Assembly (NCBI GenBank): GCA_050251195.1
Contig: JBFWNG010000004.1
Coordinates: 62,001 to 126,000, forward strand
Origin: JBFWNG01 sp050251195
GTDB taxonomy: Bacteria; Bdellovibrionota_B; Oligoflexia; Oligoflexales; Oligoflexaceae
Reading direction: 5' to 3'
DNA: 64,000 nt
Shown: positions 1 through 8,330 of the stretch, in pieces
Layout of the letters: each line of letters starts with the position of its first letter
Position numbering within the stretch: the first letter of the stretch is position 1
Translations under genes and position numbers: made by a program
The notes under the pieces: generated by a model
The model's input: only the letters and a program-made list of their open reading frames with translations
Databases searched by the model: none
Told to the model about the DNA's origin: nothing

Positions 1-427
1 AAGCTGCGACGGGATTGCCGTCGGGGTCATAGATGTAATCCGTATATGCGCTTCCCCCGAGATTGTGGATGAGATAAATGCCCGCAAGTTTTTGTCCCAA
101 CAGATTGCGAACGTTGGAGGGAATCTCCGAATAAGCTTCACGAACATCTTGAAGGAAGGCAACGTCAGGGATGGCCGGAATGGGCCTTTGCGGATATCCG
201 TTCTTCTTGTTGGCGAGACTGATATATTCGGTCAATACTGGCGGGGCGATTGCTATCCTGTCCTCAGGTGGTCGGGCAAACGCTTCCTGCCAGAAAGGCA
301 TATTTCGGACCGGATTATCCAACTGCTGGTCGGTAAGACAGGCGCGATCGTCGTCGTCGCACCGCGATGGGCACGACGGAAGTAACGGAACGATACATAG
401 GGAAAGGATGAATCGGGTCCCCAGCAC
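1..427 (-). CDS. Unknown lipoprotein, 3' part cut off by window edge
   Basis: The first 142 residues are visible, and the frame is still open at position 1. I chose the GTG at 427 because GAGGAG lies seven bases upstream on the minus strand. The N-terminus has a hydrophobic stretch ending in a lipobox-like LLPSC, so a lipoprotein is likely. The region after it is acidic (CDDDD) and then Pro-rich. I recognise no domain. Two plus-strand open frames in the same stretch have no plausible ribosome site and look like shadows. Confidence 0.6.
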   Translation of the reverse strand, partial: MLGTRFILSLCIVPLLPSCPSRCDDDDRACLTDQQLDNPVRNMPFWQEAFARPPEDRIAIAPPVLTEYISLANKKNGYPQRPIPAIPDVAFLQDVREAYSEIPSNVRNLLGQKLAGIYLIHNLGGSAYTDYIYDPDGNPVAA

Positions 428-539
428 CTAAAACTCCTCTTTGTTTGGTTTTATTTTATCATTAAATTCAAATAGTTGGATGGCATTCCTTGGTGACGGA
501 TAGAAAAACCTGCGTCGGAGCAGGCTTCATTAGAATTTG

Positions 540-568
540 TTGCGACTTTCTCATAATTCTATTAGAAT
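540..568 (+). promoter_or_regulatory. Candidate sigma-70 promoter for the 598 gene
   Basis: TTGCGA (540-545), a 17-base spacer and TAGAAT (563-568). The start codon at 598 follows after a plausible leader. Confidence 0.45.
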
Positions 569-597
569 CCGCCAAATTTAACGGGGGATATCAAACT

Positions 598-1275
598 ATG
601 AAAAGAATTTTGAAAGCGTTAAGTCCGGCTTTGTTGGCCTTCGGACTCGCAAGTCCAAGTTTTTCGAGACCAGTGGATTTTGTTCTCGATTCACCAGCTT
701 ATATAGCAAAAGAGCATACTGCCTACTTGAAGGTCGTCATTTACTACGCCGACGGATCCCATACATCACAAGACGTTTTGTCGAGAGATGAACTCAGAAG
801 CGGCCTCATGAGCAAAACGATTGAGGTGAGAGACGATTCAGAGATTCAGAAGTGCTTTTTTGCATGGCCTATCATGCAAGGACCTCCTTCTCCGGCTGAA
901 GGACCTAGAATCACCTTGATCAGACCGGAAACGTTTCGCCACACCGCGGTTGAAGGCGAATGTGTTTTCAATGAAGACGGTTCGGTCGCGACCATCTCTA
1001 TACCGTACAAGTTCGATGACATTACGATCGCTGTCTCTCCAGACGCGCTCGATAACCATTACGCGTTTTCGCTGAGCGGAAGGTTGATTTACGAAGGCGT
1101 TGAAGAGACCTTTGTATTTGCCCACAATTCCAACAACGAAGGCGAGCTTTTCCGCGTTCGCGCAATGTATCCCGCCAACTCTTCAGGGAAGCTGAATTTG
1201 ACTTGGCTCAAAGAAGGCGGCGATCCTGAGAAAGAAGAGATCAAGATCACCGGACGTTTAATTGAAGTGAAGTAA
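598..1275 (+). CDS. Secreted protein of unknown function
   Basis: The protein has 225 residues. The ATG at 598 is preferred over an in-frame start at 490 because a GGGGGA ribosome site lies just upstream and the N-terminus then reads as a clean signal peptide (MKRILK, hydrophobic core, cleavage near SFS-RPVDF). The mature part is rich in beta-strand-like segments, and its middle is acidic. No Cys pair, membrane segment or family motif was recognised. It stands alone between a minus-strand lipoprotein and a minus-strand beta-barrel gene, with its own promoter candidate. Its role is unknown; export to the periplasm or beyond is inferred from the signal peptide only. Confidence 0.7.
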   Translation: MKRILKALSPALLAFGLASPSFSRPVDFVLDSPAYIAKEHTAYLKVVIYYADGSHTSQDVLSRDELRSGLMSKTIEVRDDSEIQKCFFAWPIMQGPPSPAEGPRITLIRPETFRHTAVEGECVFNEDGSVATISIPYKFDDITIAVSPDALDNHYAFSLSGRLIYEGVEETFVFAHNSNNEGELFRVRAMYPANSSGKLNLTWLKEGGDPEKEEIKITGRLIEVK

Positions 1276-1326
1276 TAGAGATGACAGAAGCGCGCCTCGC
1301 ACTAGCAAGGCGCTTCGCGCTACCCA

Positions 1327-2067
1327 TTAAAATAACCAACCGAGGCGAATTAGGTTGATGTAGGGAATGCCCTTTTCGCCAAAGGCCTCGGCGGTGTCTT
1401 CCATGTCCTTCTTTTCTTTCTTGTACTTCTCGGAAGTCGTAACTTGCTCCTCTTCGGATTCATTGAGGAATACGTAACCAGTGTTAAAATCCGAATCGGA
1501 AGAAAGCGCCTTCTGATAACCTACTTCGAACCCCAATGTGAAACCGCTGTTCCATACCGCAAACCAACCGAGATGGGGTGTAAGATACTCAATATCCACG
1601 TCGAGTTGCAACTCCATCGGCAACGATCGGCCTTGGTCTCCGACCATTTCACCTTGAAAGGTTTGGAGTGTCTTTGCGGAGAACTTTTGATGACCATAAG
1701 CAACGCCAAAGAAAAAACTTCCGCCAAAGGGATGCCAACGCGTTCGTAGGTCCCAGTTGGAAACCTTGATGGACACGTCGCCGATATCAGCTCCGCCCCC
1801 GCCATAACTCATGCCGGCGCTCACTTTCTTGCCGAAAAAGAAATCCAAACTGGCGGCTTTGATAAAGGGCGATCCAATGGAGAACGTTGGACCGACTCGG
1901 CCCCAATCGCCGCTGCTCGGCTGTGGGCCATATGTCGGAGCGCCGTTGCCCATGGGTGGGTCTTCGGCGCCGCCGCTGATGGTGCCGCCCGTAGGCGGTG
2001 ACGTGTTGTATTGTGCCGCGGCAGGAAGAGATACCAAGGCCGTTAAGAGTAGAAGGATATACCTCAT
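1327..2067 (-). CDS. Outer-membrane beta-barrel protein (OMP family, unknown role)
   Basis: A 246-residue protein with a cleavable signal peptide (MRYILLLLTAL...AAAQ), then a Pro/Gly-rich stretch (about 20-55). Alternating hydrophobic and polar strands follow, with aromatic girdle residues, and the chain ends in LGWLF. A C-terminal aromatic residue is the classic signal for barrel insertion by BamA. The segment near residues 205-225 is strongly charged (EEEQ, KYKKEKKD) and is probably an external loop. GAGGAG precedes the ATG, and a good promoter lies at 2103-2132. The size suits an 8-10 strand barrel. I cannot say what it transports or binds. Confidence 0.72.
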   Translation of the reverse strand: MRYILLLLTALVSLPAAAQYNTSPPTGGTISGGAEDPPMGNGAPTYGPQPSSGDWGRVGPTFSIGSPFIKAASLDFFFGKKVSAGMSYGGGGADIGDVSIKVSNWDLRTRWHPFGGSFFFGVAYGHQKFSAKTLQTFQGEMVGDQGRSLPMELQLDVDIEYLTPHLGWFAVWNSGFTLGFEVGYQKALSSDSDFNTGYVFLNESEEEQVTTSEKYKKEKKDMEDTAEAFGEKGIPYINLIRLGWLF

Positions 2068-2102
2068 AGTGACTCCTCGTTCTGATAAAGGATCGATATG
2101 TC

Positions 2103-2132
2103 ATTATCGGAGAGTGGTTGGGGGTCTGTCAA
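2103..2132 (-). promoter_or_regulatory. Sigma-70 promoter of the beta-barrel gene
   Basis: On the minus strand: perfect TTGACA (2132-2127), an 18-base spacer and GATAAT (2108-2103). It lies about 35 bases before the start at 2067. Confidence 0.6.
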
Positions 2133-2140
2133 CTTGTGGG

Positions 2141-2250
2141 AGGATGAGATCCTTCGCTTCGATCCAACCTGTCGGACGATACCTTCTGCGTTTTCACTAT
2201 TCCGCGCTTCCGCGTTCAATTAAGGGGTCGCGCCGTTCAGGATGACTCGG
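2141..2250. repeat. Dispersed intergenic repeat, copies of two families
   Basis: At 2149-2164 there is a GAGATCCTTCGCTTCG block and near 2235 a CAGGATGAC block, both parts of the palindromic family also seen at 24400-24640 and 36798-36855. Between them, 2174-2215 matches the second family (GGACGATACCTTCTGCG ... ATTCCGCGCTTCCGCGTT), which recurs at 10947-10985 (inverted) and 24515-24607. The stretch lies between lpxK and the beta-barrel gene and holds no credible ORF. Confidence 0.6.
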
Positions 2251-2262
2251 GATGACTGCCTG

Positions 2263-3249
2263 TCACAACACAGGACGAAGAATATCCTTCAGCGTTCCAT
2301 TGTCCAATACGGGGTGTGTGGAAGTCGTGAAAACAGGCGCCCCGTGGCCATGAAATACGCTTGGATCGCGCCAATAGTCCTTTGGCGTCGTGATGATGCT
2401 GTCGCATTTCTTCGCGAACGCATGGACTTCATCGAAGGTGAAACGGCTGTGGTCAGATTTGATGAAAGTCGCGGCTGGGTTGAGATTCTCCGCGTGGATA
2501 TAGGCGATAAGCCTCTTTGGGTTGGCGATTGCGGAGACAACTCCGGGATGCGTCATTTCGGCCTGTTTTTTTGGAGGGCCGGAGATTTGCTCGAGCGCTG
2601 TCTGTTCGAATTCAACTCCGAGGAACGGCACGTTCATGCGCTTAAGAAAACCCTCCAGAGATTTGGGCGGCGAGGAGGGAGCGTAGCGAGTGACAAGAAC
2701 GATGTCGGCGCGATTGAGAGCGGACGGCGGTTCGCGCAGTATGTTGGGAGGCCACTGCCAACCTTGGCCAAAGGGATGTTTCGCGTCGAGGAGAACGACA
2801 TCGAGGTCGCGCGTCAGGCGGAAATGTTGAAATCCGTCGTCGAGAATCCAGTGCGTCGGAGCTGAGTTCGCCGTCAAGTATCTTTGGGCTGCAGTCCATC
2901 GATTTGCGCCCACGATTACCGGCACGTCAAGAAGAGAGACAGCCATCATCTTTGCTTCGTCGGCAAACACTTGTCCTGATCGAGTAGGGGGAAGCGTCGT
3001 CTTATCGCCTACCATAACCAGGCAGTCATTCTTCTCGAGATGTGAGCGATAACCCCGTGTCAGTATTACAGGACGTTGGCCGCTGTCTTTGAGAAACTGC
3101 GCAATGCGGATCACAACCGGGGTTTTGCCGGTACCGCCGGATGCTATATTGCCCACTGAAATGGTCTTACCGGGAAGGGAGTGCGCATTAAGGAGACGGA
3201 GCTTGTAAAGCGCGCGACGCAGCTTCGTGACTTGATGAAACGGTGACAT
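2263..3249 (-). CDS. lpxK: Tetraacyldisaccharide 4'-kinase LpxK
   Basis: LpxK phosphorylates the 4' position of the tetraacyl disaccharide precursor of lipid A, at the inner membrane. The P-loop GNIASGGTGKTP is at residues 33-44 and the family motif DDGFQH at 137-142. The length (328) is normal. The N-terminus is short: 17 further in-frame codons upstream (reading ELTQIGETILGL just before the ATG) resemble the membrane-associated N-terminal helix of other LpxK proteins. No ATG, GTG or TTG exists there, so either a CTG start is used or the ATG at 3249 is right. The gene stands alone, back to back with fliG. Confidence 0.92.
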   Translation of the reverse strand: MSPFHQVTKLRRALYKLRLLNAHSLPGKTISVGNIASGGTGKTPVVIRIAQFLKDSGQRPVILTRGYRSHLEKNDCLVMVGDKTTLPPTRSGQVFADEAKMMAVSLLDVPVIVGANRWTAAQRYLTANSAPTHWILDDGFQHFRLTRDLDVVLLDAKHPFGQGWQWPPNILREPPSALNRADIVLVTRYAPSSPPKSLEGFLKRMNVPFLGVEFEQTALEQISGPPKKQAEMTHPGVVSAIANPKRLIAYIHAENLNPAATFIKSDHSRFTFDEVHAFAKKCDSIITTPKDYWRDPSVFHGHGAPVFTTSTHPVLDNGTLKDILRPVL

Positions 3250-3494
3250 GAGTCCCAGTATTGTTTCCCCTATCTGCGTCAGTTCTTTGACGCTACATTC
3301 TCCCTTTACTTTGCCAAATAGGGCAGGACAAAGGAAGGCGTTTCTTGGCTATGATGCGGTAATAACGCGCGAACCACTTCGGATTTGTGCTTTGGGGAAA
3401 CCCTGGTGACAAAGTTGCGACCCCCGCCTTTCTAAGTGCGTCAAGGTTTTGTAAAATATCTATAGAGCTCATTCATCCCAACTTGAGGTAATCC

Positions 3495-4499
3495 GTGGCT
3501 TCAACCAACAAATACAGTGGTGCCCAGAAAGCTGCCATATTGCTTCTGTCGTTTGGGGAAGACATCTCCGCCGAGATCTTCAAAAACATGACGGAGTTTG
3601 AGATCAAGCGGATCGGTGCGGCCATGAGTCGTCTCGGTCGCCTCGAGCAAGACGTGATCGACTCGGTGATGCTCGAATTCTACCAAATTCTCCAAGAGAA
3701 CCGAAAGTTCTTTTACGGCGGCAACGACTTCACGAAGAAAGTTATCGGCAGCGCGTTTAAAGGCGGTGAGGCTGACGACCTCATCGAACAACTTGCTCTG
3801 GGTTCGTCCGCAAACCTCGACTCCTTGGAACTGATCGATCCGCGAACTCTAACCAACTTTATTCGCAATGAGCACCCGCAGACTATAGCGTTAATTTTAG
3901 CTCACCTCGAAGCGCAGAAATGCGGCGAGGTTTTGAAGCTCTTACCTGAGGCTCTGCACACGGAAATCATTCTCCGCATCGCTAATTTGGACGCCGTGGC
4001 GCCCGAGATTATCGACGAGATTGACGACGTTCTCAGAAACGAGATTCAGGCCATGGGCTCTATCTCGAGTCAGAAGATCGGTGGCGTTGAACCAATCGCG
4101 GAAATGCTTAACCTTATCGATAAGGCTACTGAAGAACAGATCCTCGATAACCTCGAAGAACGTGACCCCGACCTTGCCGAACAGATTCGTCAGCTCATGT
4201 TTGTCTTTGACGACTTGGCGAAAATTGACGATCGCGGTATCCAGGAGATCATTAAGAACGTTAAGAACGAAAGATGGATGCTCGCCCTCAAAACCGCATC
4301 CGAGAATGTCACCGAGCTCGTTTTCAAAAACATGTCGGAGCGTGCCGCAAAACGTCTCAAAGAAGATATGGAAGCGATGGGCGCGGTCAAACTCGCGGAC
4401 GTGGAAGCCGCTCAATACGAAATTGTTCAAATCACCAGAAAACTCGAAGAAGAAGGCAAGATCGTCATTCAAACAGGCGGCGACAGCGCGTTTGTTTAA
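3495..4499 (+). CDS. fliG: Flagellar motor switch protein FliG
   Basis: FliG forms the upper ring of the flagellar C-ring. It binds FliF through its N-domain and the stator MotA through charged residues of its C-domain. All three domains are present in 334 residues: N-domain (about 1-110), middle domain with the NEHPQT motif (near 125) and the MFVFDDL segment, and C-domain ending near 330. The start is GTG, with GAGGT seven bases upstream. It is not in a flagellar operon: the neighbours are lpxK (divergent) and livF (convergent, overlapping by four bases at the stop codons). No sigma-28 or sigma-54 site was seen upstream. Confidence 0.96.
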   Translation: MASTNKYSGAQKAAILLLSFGEDISAEIFKNMTEFEIKRIGAAMSRLGRLEQDVIDSVMLEFYQILQENRKFFYGGNDFTKKVIGSAFKGGEADDLIEQLALGSSANLDSLELIDPRTLTNFIRNEHPQTIALILAHLEAQKCGEVLKLLPEALHTEIILRIANLDAVAPEIIDEIDDVLRNEIQAMGSISSQKIGGVEPIAEMLNLIDKATEEQILDNLEERDPDLAEQIRQLMFVFDDLAKIDDRGIQEIIKNVKNERWMLALKTASENVTELVFKNMSERAAKRLKEDMEAMGAVKLADVEAAQYEIVQITRKLEEEGKIVIQTGGDSAFV

Positions 4500-5221
4500 T
4501 GTTCCCCAAGATAAGCTTTACGCACTTCAGGGTCCGACAGGAGTTCTTTGCCTGTTCCCGTCAGTTTGATTTCCCCGTTCACCATGACATATCCGCGACT
4601 TGCGAGGCTCAAGGCTTTGGAGGCGTTTTGCTCCACGAGGAATATCGTTGTGCCGTCCGAGCAGATTTGCTCGAGGGTGCGGAATATTTGCTTTACGATG
4701 ATCGGCGCGAGGCCGAGGCTGGGTTCGTCCAAAAGCAATAGTTTCGGTTGGCTCATGAGCGCTCTGCCAATGGCGAGCATTTGTTGTTCGCCCCCCGACA
4801 TTGTTCCAGCATTTTGAGCTTTCCGTTCAAAGAGCCTTGGGAACATCGCGTAGATCCGATCCAGATTGTTCTTCTTGGCTTCCTTGTCGTTCGAAGCAAT
4901 GGCTCCCATGGCGAGGTTTTCTTCAACGGTCATTTTTGGAAAAACGCGGCGTCCTTCCGGAACGAGCGCGATGCCGAGCTTGGAAATCTTATGAGGCGGA
5001 TGGCTCGAAATCGCTTTGCCTTCGAATTCGATCTCGCCCGCTGAGATGCGCGGGTTGCCAAAAATAGACATCAGTAAGGTCGATTTGCCGGCCCCGTTCG
5101 CGCCGATAAGGGTGACGATCTCGCCTTTGCCGATATGTAACGAAACGCCGTGAAGAGCCTTAATCGCTCCGTAGGCCGCGTCCACGTTCTTTATGTTCAG
5201 CAAGGCGCTACTTGTGTCCAA
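4496..5221 (-). CDS. livF: Branched-chain amino-acid ABC transporter ATPase LivF
   Basis: This is one of the two cytoplasmic ATPases that power uptake of leucine, isoleucine and valine or related substrates. It shows the Walker A GANGAGKST (near residue 40), the signature MSGGEQQML, the Walker B LLLLDEPSLGL and the switch His region (LVEQN, as usual for LivF). Its 241 residues are typical. The TTG start directly follows the livG stop without a gap; GAGAAGAGG at the end of livG is the ribosome site. It is the last gene of livKHMGF, and its stop overlaps that of fliG by four bases. Confidence 0.93.
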   Translation of the reverse strand: MDTSSALLNIKNVDAAYGAIKALHGVSLHIGKGEIVTLIGANGAGKSTLLMSIFGNPRISAGEIEFEGKAISSHPPHKISKLGIALVPEGRRVFPKMTVEENLAMGAIASNDKEAKKNNLDRIYAMFPRLFERKAQNAGTMSGGEQQMLAIGRALMSQPKLLLLDEPSLGLAPIIVKQIFRTLEQICSDGTTIFLVEQNASKALSLASRGYVMVNGEIKLTGTGKELLSDPEVRKAYLGEH

Positions 5222-6079
5222 TTAAGCCTCTTCTCCAAGATAAGCGGCGAGCACTTTCTTGTTGGTTTGTATTTCCGCGGGTTTTCCAATTGCGATGACT
5301 TCACCTCGATCAAGAACGACGATCTTGTCGGAGATATTCATGACCAGAGCCATGTCGTGCTCGATGACCAGAACCGTGATTTTATGATCCTTTCTAAGCC
5401 TGAGAATGAGCTGAGCCAAGGATCGGGTTTCCTCGTGGTTGAGGCCTGCAGCTGGTTCGTCCAAACAAAGAAGTTTCGCGTTAGTGCACATCGCTCGCGC
5501 GATTTCGAGACGTCTTTGATGACCGTAGGGAAGTTCACCTGCGGTTCGGTTGGCTTCTCCTCGAAGACCGACGAGATCAAGCCAATAGCAGGCGTGTTCG
5601 ATCGCTTTCTTTTCCGCAGCACGGTAGCCAGGCGTAAGAATCAGGCCGCTGATCAGGTTGCGATTGACAAGTTTATGTTGAGCAACCAAGAGATTTTCCA
5701 ACACGCTCATTTGTTTGAACAAACGAATGTTTTGAAAGGTTCTGGCCACACCGAGTTCAGCGATTCTAAAGCTGCCGCCAAAAAACTTGTAATAGAACTT
5801 GCGCGGCAGCTTATCCAAACGCCCCAAATCAGAGAACCGGAGTTTCTCGCCTAAGAGTTCGATCAGGTTGTGCGCCTTGCCGTCGCCATGAAACGTCAGA
5901 GCGCCGCCGCTTGCCCTATAAAAGCCCGTCAGGCAGTTAAAGACGGTGGTTTTTCCCGCTCCGTTCGGCCCGATAATGGCCGTAATAGATTCTTTGGGAA
6001 CGTCGAACGTAATGTCCTGCAGGGCTTTGATCCCGCCAAAACTCACCGACAAATTTTTTACGTCCAAAATCGTTTGCAT
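5222..6079 (-). CDS. livG: Branched-chain amino-acid ABC transporter ATPase LivG
   Basis: This is the second ATPase of the transporter. It has Walker A GPNGAGKTT, signature-region LPYGHQRRLEIARAM, Walker B LLCLDEPAAGLN and the switch VIEHDMALVM. I chose the ATG at 6079 (285 residues), six bases after the livM stop; a start at 6142 would overlap livM by 58 bases and add a basic tail. Between Walker A and the Q-loop region it carries an extra segment of about 25-30 residues (near 60-100, rich in Lys, Arg and Phe, including KLPRKFYYKFFGG) that most LivG proteins lack. Confidence 0.92.
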   Translation of the reverse strand: MQTILDVKNLSVSFGGIKALQDITFDVPKESITAIIGPNGAGKTTVFNCLTGFYRASGGALTFHGDGKAHNLIELLGEKLRFSDLGRLDKLPRKFYYKFFGGSFRIAELGVARTFQNIRLFKQMSVLENLLVAQHKLVNRNLISGLILTPGYRAAEKKAIEHACYWLDLVGLRGEANRTAGELPYGHQRRLEIARAMCTNAKLLCLDEPAAGLNHEETRSLAQLILRLRKDHKITVLVIEHDMALVMNISDKIVVLDRGEVIAIGKPAEIQTNKKVLAAYLGEEA

Positions 6080-6084
6080 AATTC

Positions 6085-7332
6085 TTATTGATTGAGTTGA
6101 AAGACCCTTCTTCTTCCTCGAATAAGGCCTTCGGGTCGCCATATCATCATGATGACCATGAGAAGTCCGAACATGATCATCCTGTATTCAGAAAATCCGC
6201 GCAAAAACTCAGGCAAGATCGTAAGGATGACGGCGGCAAGCATAACGCCGGGTATGGAGCCCATACCGCCAAGGACCACGATCGCAAGAATAAGTGCCGA
6301 TTCGAAAAAGTTGAACGAGGAAGGATTGATGAAACCTTGATAGCCGGCGAAGAATGTCCCCGCGACGCCGCCAATCATTGCACCGAGGGCGAATGCCGAT
6401 AGTTTGACCTTCACGTGATTGATGCCGAGGGATCGACAGGCGATTTCATCCTCTCGCAAGGCTTCCCACGCACGTCCGGACGGCATGCGTTTTAGCCGAA
6501 CCGCAAAGTATGTGACAAGAGCGACAACGACTGCCAGAGACAGGTAAATAAAAATATATTTTTGGTCGGGGGAATATTCGAAGCCAAAAGTTTCGTGAAA
6601 AGTTCGCGCACCCTCGGATGCCGTTCTCTTGAACTCAAGACCGAAGAACGAGGGAAAAGGAGCGCTCGCCCCGTTAGGTCCGCCCGTAAAATCCACCCAG
6701 TTGGTCAACACGAGAAAGATGATCTCGCCGAAACCCAAAGTTACGATAGCAAGATAGTCGCCGTGCATGCGCAATACGGGGAACCCGAGAAGCGTCCCCA
6801 GGATAGCAGCCAAGGCTGCGCCGAAGATGATGGCTTCCCAAAAGTTAATGCCGAGATACTGGTTGCCAAGCGCATATCCGTAAGCTCCAACCGCGTAAAA
6901 AGCGACGTAGCCAAGGTCAAGAAGTCCCGCAAGACCCACAACAATATTAAGACCTAAACCAAGAAGCACATAAATGAGGGCGAGAATAAGGGTCGACGTC
7001 CAGTACTTGCTCAAGAAAAAAGGTAGCGCAAGGGCGATGACCGCAATGAGCACCACACCACCGATCTTGACGGGAAGGCTCATGCGGTCGAAGTCAATCC
7101 CAGGCTTCTTAGGCTTTATGGGCCGGTTCTTAAAATAATGCTTCATTGCAAGGATAGAAAGGAACCGTCCCACGGTGACGATGAGCGCGATCCCTATGGG
7201 ACGCATGGGATGCAGGTCGAAATCGTAGCCGTTAAGTACCATACCCGTTATCGGCCCAAACAGGATTAAGGAAACGAGGCCGGTGAACACAGCGTCGAGT
7301 ATGATGTCTTTCGGAGAATAAAGTTTTGACAT
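6085..7332 (-). CDS. livM: Branched-chain amino-acid ABC transporter permease LivM
   Basis: The inner-membrane permease that pairs with LivH. It has 415 residues, about ten hydrophobic segments, and the conserved LivM pieces GLAGLLDLGYVAFYAVGAY (near 130-150), GPNGASAPFP and the EAA-like loop SGRAWEALREDEIACRSLGI (about 290) that contacts the ATPase. An extra N-terminal part with two to three hydrophobic segments precedes the core, as in longer LivM proteins. Its start overlaps the livH stop by one base (TGATG), which points to translational coupling. Confidence 0.93.
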   Translation of the reverse strand: MSKLYSPKDIILDAVFTGLVSLILFGPITGMVLNGYDFDLHPMRPIGIALIVTVGRFLSILAMKHYFKNRPIKPKKPGIDFDRMSLPVKIGGVVLIAVIALALPFFLSKYWTSTLILALIYVLLGLGLNIVVGLAGLLDLGYVAFYAVGAYGYALGNQYLGINFWEAIIFGAALAAILGTLLGFPVLRMHGDYLAIVTLGFGEIIFLVLTNWVDFTGGPNGASAPFPSFFGLEFKRTASEGARTFHETFGFEYSPDQKYIFIYLSLAVVVALVTYFAVRLKRMPSGRAWEALREDEIACRSLGINHVKVKLSAFALGAMIGGVAGTFFAGYQGFINPSSFNFFESALILAIVVLGGMGSIPGVMLAAVILTILPEFLRGFSEYRMIMFGLLMVIMMIWRPEGLIRGRRRVFQLNQ

Positions 7333-8249
7333 CAGACCTTCTCGACTTCTGGACGTCCAAGCAAGCCGCTGGGCTTGAAGATGAGAACGACGACGAGAAC
7401 GCTAAAGGCAAAGACATCTTTGTAGTCCGAGTTCACAAATCCTGAGAACAAGGATTCGCAGAGTCCAAGGAGGAACCCACCGAGCAGCGCGCCCGGAAGC
7501 GAGCCAATGCCGCCCAAGACCGCCCCTGTAAATGCCTTTACGCCGGTCTTGAAACCGATGAAAAAGTCGAACGAACCGTAGTTGAACGTAATCAAGACTC
7601 CGGCAATTGCAGCCATCACGGCTCCAATGACAAAAACAGAGGAGATAACGAGGTCTGTATTGACCCCCAAAATTTGCGCCATCAACCGATCTTGTTGCGT
7701 CGCGCGACAGGCTCTGCCTAAGGGGCTTTTCTTGATAAAGAGCGTCAAACCAACCATCGAAATGATAGAAATAACGATGATCAACGCTTGAACGTAGGTA
7801 ATTTGGACAAAATGCGTCTCGGAGCCAAATCGAAAGGCGCCCTCAACTAGCGAAGGTACGGCCTGGTTACGCGCCCCTTGGCTGATCGCGATATAGTTTT
7901 GGAGCACAAGCGACATACCGATTGCCGAGATAAGCGGAGACAAGCGCGCTGAATTTCGCAGCGGTCTGTAGGCAATGCGTTCGATCGCCCATCCGTAGAG
8001 GCCGGTGATCAGGATGACAAAAATCAACGTGAGAAACAAGAGAAGGGGAATCCACGAAATGCCCAGAAAGCCGAGCACAGAGAGGACAATAGCCGTAAGA
8101 TAAGCTGAGATCATGTAAACTTCGCCGTGGGCGAAGTTGATCATGCCGATAATGCCGTACACCATGGTATAACCAATAGCGATCAAACCATAGGTGGTGC
8201 CGAGAACCATCCCGTTTATGAGTTGCTGACCTAAAACCGAGAAATCCAC
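7332..8249 (-). CDS. livH: Branched-chain amino-acid ABC transporter permease LivH
   Basis: The other inner-membrane permease subunit (305 residues), with eight or so hydrophobic segments. The N-terminal block GLIAIGYTMVYGIIGMINFA is a strong LivH signature; the cytoplasmic loop LGRACRATQQDRLMAQILGV contacts the ATPase, and FTGAVLGGIGSLPGALLGG follows. The start is GTG. It is separated from livK by 81 bases that contain an intrinsic terminator, so livHMGF probably receives only part of the livK transcription. Confidence 0.94.
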   Translation of the reverse strand: MDFSVLGQQLINGMVLGTTYGLIAIGYTMVYGIIGMINFAHGEVYMISAYLTAIVLSVLGFLGISWIPLLLFLTLIFVILITGLYGWAIERIAYRPLRNSARLSPLISAIGMSLVLQNYIAISQGARNQAVPSLVEGAFRFGSETHFVQITYVQALIIVISIISMVGLTLFIKKSPLGRACRATQQDRLMAQILGVNTDLVISSVFVIGAVMAAIAGVLITFNYGSFDFFIGFKTGVKAFTGAVLGGIGSLPGALLGGFLLGLCESLFSGFVNSDYKDVFAFSVLVVVLIFKPSGLLGRPEVEKV

Positions 8250-8274
8250 TGCCGTAATTACCCGAAATAAAGCG

Positions 8275-8304
8275 AAAAAAAAAGGCTCCGAGAAATCGGA
8301 GCCT
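8275..8304 (-). terminator. Intrinsic terminator between livK and livH
   Basis: A perfect 9-base stem (8283-8291 with 8296-8304) around a 4-base loop is followed on the minus strand by eight T residues. It stands in the livK-livH gap and should cut transcription after livK while letting some polymerases through. Confidence 0.9.
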
Positions 8305-8330
8305 ACTCTTTTTAAAAAGAAATTTCATTA

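Noticed and set aside
1276..1326. Terminator between the 598 gene and the beta-barrel gene
   Set aside because: A GCGCCT / AGGCGC hairpin exists but neither side has a T-run.
2242..2865. 207-codon plus-strand ORF opposite lpxK
   Set aside because: Shadow of lpxK; the product has no recognisable pattern.
5150..5854. 234-codon plus-strand ORF opposite livG
   Set aside because: livG has all ABC motifs; the opposite frame is a shadow.
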